NCBI GenBank assembly: GCA_021307315.1 | Contig: JAJSPD010000057.1 | Location: 1-64,000, forward strand | Length of the DNA: 64,000 bases | Reading direction: 5' to 3' | DNA from: Bisporella sp. PMI_857 | Lineage: Eukaryota > Ascomycota > Leotiomycetes > Helotiales > Helotiaceae | In this document: positions 59,952 through 64,000 of the stretch, piece by piece | Layout of the letters: each line of letters starts with the position of its first letter | Numbering within the stretch: the first letter of the stretch is position 1 | Notes under the pieces: generated by a model | Databases searched by the model: none | What the model was told of the DNA's origin: nothing | The model's input: the letters and a program-made list of their open reading frames with translations, nothing else | Translations under genes and position numbers: made by a program

Positions 59952-60587
59952 AACCAATCCGATTCTATTAGCTCGTAGCTGCAAAATAGGTGTGTATTCA
60001 AGATGTTCAAGAGTATTTTGGGAGGGGGGCTCGTCACTGATAGCAATGTTGCAGGGTCTGTTAGCGCTAAAGTGGCGCTAAAATTGTAATTATGGGCCTG
60101 TACCGGCTACTGCCGGCGCCTCAAGGAAAGCATTTCTTGTGCCTGTGATATCTGTAACTTCCCCAGAACGACGAAGTTACCTAGTGCAAAGAACAATCCA
60201 AACTGACTGAAAGATACCTGGGCGTGTAGCTTTTAGTGGAGAGCCCGGCTTTACGTAAAGGTGTATGATGAATCGTGTTTGAACTGTGTATATACCATGT
60301 AGCAACAAGTGTAACATGTTTTCAGTAATATGTTAACGTCATTTTGGCTTCAGAAAGGTACAATCTTAATACTAGCAGTAGATTCAACCACAAGTAGCGT
60401 ATTCTTTACAACTGATAGATATCTTATGCGAAGGAAAGATAATGGTTAGCCCGAAGGCGCCGATGGAATCTTTTATGGAAATAAGGTAGGTCACCGAACA
60501 GTTCTCGGAGGAGGATCTCTTTCACTACACTGCATAAAATGTGAATACTTATGGCGATAGAATTCTCATTACCTATTAGAGAAATAT
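59952..60587. other. Promoter region of the Zn2Cys6 gene
   Basis: 636 bp between the aminotransferase stop and the regulator ATG. No coding feature. I did not identify a CGG-N-CCG operator pair by eye. Confidence 0.4.
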
Positions 60588-62067
<1,480 letters not shown>

Positions 62068-62174
62068 AGTTGAATATGTAAAGGTGCGAGCTCCCAGATC
62101 AAATTGAATAGAGGAAACAAGCCAATGAAAAATGGATGAAACTAGATGAAAGCATGACACGTTCGGATCACTCT

Positions 62175-62180
62175 TATATA
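62175..62180 (-). promoter_or_regulatory. Putative TATA box of the aminotransferase gene
   Basis: TATATA about 108 bp before the ATG at 62067, a usual spacing for regulated fungal genes. Confidence 0.4.
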
Positions 62181-63307
62181 GATTCCCGTCAACTTTTTAT
62201 ACGTAATCCAACGTAAACGAAACAAATTGAGCCTAAAATCCTTACATAACAACCTATTGAACTATAGGGTGGATTGCCGTACTTTCCCGCTATCTCCCCC
62301 TGAGTTCTCCGTTGACTTTCCCGCGGCAAACTATCTCTCCAACACTCCAGCTTCCTCAAGCAATGCGGTAGTCACCGCTCCTCCGGGGTAGTATTGACCC
62401 GATGTAAAATGACCAAATAAGGAGTGTTTCCCGCCTTCTTGCAAGAAACGGTAATGTTAAGGACGCTACAGGCAACACAACTTACATGTAAGCCCAGAAT
62501 CACATCACGTGACCTTTTATCTAATTACAGATTTTGTTAGGTCTGGGTCTAACTTCAAAACGCAGCGCTCCTTTTGATGCTTAACCAAGCTACAGGTTGG
62601 AATCTTGCCTAAATTGGTCAAATATGTCCCCGTCTATCATAGCTCTGGCTCATGAGCTCCCTCTACAACAGCAATATCGTTCCGATATACATCACTACTG
62701 AAGCCATTGATCCGACATCGCCTGCTTTCAAGATTGCTGTTATTTAACCAGCGTTCTGTCTCCATTCAATGCCTTGATTCACAAATTAGATATGAATTAG
62801 CATCGAGTCTTGCATCGGGGAAGCCTCTCTTGTCAACATCTCGATATTTTTACTAGCTTTCTATATTATATAATACTAACACTAGCGTGCGAGTCTAAAC
62901 CCTATATTGCATCCGCTATACTACAATAACACTACTACGTACGATCTTATTATTGGCCACACCGTCCCTCACTGGTCAGATCAGGCGATATGAAGCTGGC
63001 AAAGTTAATTCCTTCAGCTGTCTAATTGAGGAAGAGAATAACTAAATATACAATAGTGATATTAGGAAACGCAATGACCCAGAAGAATATGACTTTCTTG
63101 TATAGGCGATTATAGGCAGATCTAGGAAACCAGAGTCATCCGATCGTAGCAGAGCTCATTGTCAAGGCATTGATCGCCAATGGGGTGGCAATTTCTCTAA
63201 ATATATCCGAATCTAATTTTGATCCCGCACTTCCAAATAAAAGAGAATTTTTATAGTCTGTTGTAATGTGAACCTTTGAATACCGGTGATTGCTACTGCT
63301 CTCCAAG
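62181..63307. other. Intergenic, about 1.1 kb
   Basis: Upstream of the aminotransferase and downstream of the edge gene. A minus-strand frame at 63136-63372 partly overlaps the edge gene but shows no motif. Nothing else was recognised. Confidence 0.4.
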
Positions 63308-64000
63308 CTACCTTTTATTACTCCGACTCTCTCGTGACACCGAAAAAAAGATAAATGCAGCAGAACACACAATCAAGCTCAGAAACAAACCCCCATACCA
63401 TATATGGCGCGAAACGTCTGAGATCGCTGAGGTGCCAATAAATACAGTGATATACGCAGTATCTCTCCGACTGAGATAGACAGTCTCGCACCAACAGTTG
63501 CGAAAGATATTGCTGTAAGCCAGCAGATTCCATGTGACTTCCCAGATCGCATTCAAGAATGCGATAAGCTTGGCACACAGTCGGGTGAGAATAGCTAGCG
63601 CTCCACCAAATCTCTTGCCAATGGAATTTCTTCGGTGATTTTCGACATGATTGCAGTAGGACCAGGATAATCTGCCCGTTCACCAGAAGAGTAAGAACGA
63701 AAGGGTAGAAAGCACTCCATATATGAGAATGCTTCCGCTGTAGCAACCTAACCCTATTGTTGGTGTCAAATATGCAACAAAGATTCCCGCCCCGAGAGAT
63801 CCCCAAGTTACCAAAAGAGCAAAGATTGCTGCGCCAATTGATACGACACTAGCTGGAGGTTTACCTGGCCGCTTTGAGTCTTTGAAAACCGAAAGTGATC
63901 CGGGTTGGATATTTTGGCCACAGAACCGTGCAACTTGGCCCTTTGTCCCCCAAAATCGGTCTGCGGCTTCCAGGTCTTGAGATTGATCTAGAGGTGATTG
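63308..64000 (-). pseudogene. Partial multi-span membrane protein, 3' part, possibly broken
   Basis: The gene enters from the right edge in an open frame (ADRFWGTKGQVARFCG near the edge) and continues through hydrophobic spans: VVSIGAAIFALLVTWGS with AGIFVAYLTPTIGLGCYSG, then ILIYGVLSTLSFLLFW. A TGA follows at 63680-63682. The same frame then goes on with coding-like sequence (RFGGALAILTRL, NAIWEVTWNLLAYSNIF, NCWCETVYLSR, WYGGLFLSLIVCSAAFIFF) to the stop at 63308. The general layout resembles fungal polytopic membrane proteins of unknown function that I recall only loosely; no symbol can be given. I found no intron that removes the TGA while keeping frame, so the copy may be a pseudogene, but the first part of the gene lies outside the window. 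Confidence 0.5.

Overview
The window looks like nuclear DNA of a filamentous ascomycete (Pezizomycotina, perhaps a leotiomycete; the class is inference). Evidence: many short GT-AG introns of about 45-115 bp, fungus-restricted families (CFEM/GPI protein, DUF4360 secreted protein, HET-WW relic, Zn2Cys6 regulator, MCT-type MFS carrier), and broad intergenic stretches rich in homopolymers and microsatellites. All exon joins were read by hand from splice signals and reading phase; those with an exact end-to-end frame are given high confidence.

Left part (1-30 kb) is accessory in character. It holds a 798-aa secreted protein of unknown function (251-3546), a broken HET-WW gene (4022-4598), an orphan two-exon gene (7217-9124), a 2-oxoglutarate/Fe(II) oxygenase (9426-10531) followed by a monocarboxylate-type MFS carrier (11843-13523), decayed fragments of a beta-rich protein (13822-15060), a DUF4360 secreted protein (17766-18473), an intronless mannosyl-3-phosphoglycerate synthase (22830-24086), a multiply broken hemerythrin-like gene (24868-25813), a TatD hydrolase (26151-27170) and a Gfo/Idh/MocA oxidoreductase with one nonsense codon (28522-29822).

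Middle part (30-49.5 kb) is gene-poor. A large CaMKK/Sak1-like kinase (34717-38517) and a CFEM GPI-type protein (43313-44678) sit between 4-5 kb intergenic blocks full of low-complexity tracts. A 437-bp hAT-like miniature transposon with an exact 8-bp target duplication lies at 41628-42064.

Right part (49.5-64 kb) is mostly conserved housekeeping: ribonucleotide reductase large subunit (49531-52448), COX18 (53143-54135) and ALG11 (54497-56419) in divergent arrangement. It ends in a Zn2Cys6 regulator (57698-59951) next to a 2,2-dialkylglycine decarboxylase-like aminotransferase (60588-62067), a possible regulator-enzyme pair for using 2-aminoisobutyrate, the signature residue of fungal peptaibols. 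A multi-membrane-span gene runs off the right edge.

Most interesting: the dialkylglycine decarboxylase/regulator pair, the intronless mannosylglycerate enzyme, the hAT-like MITE, and the cluster of decaying genes between 4 and 30 kb.
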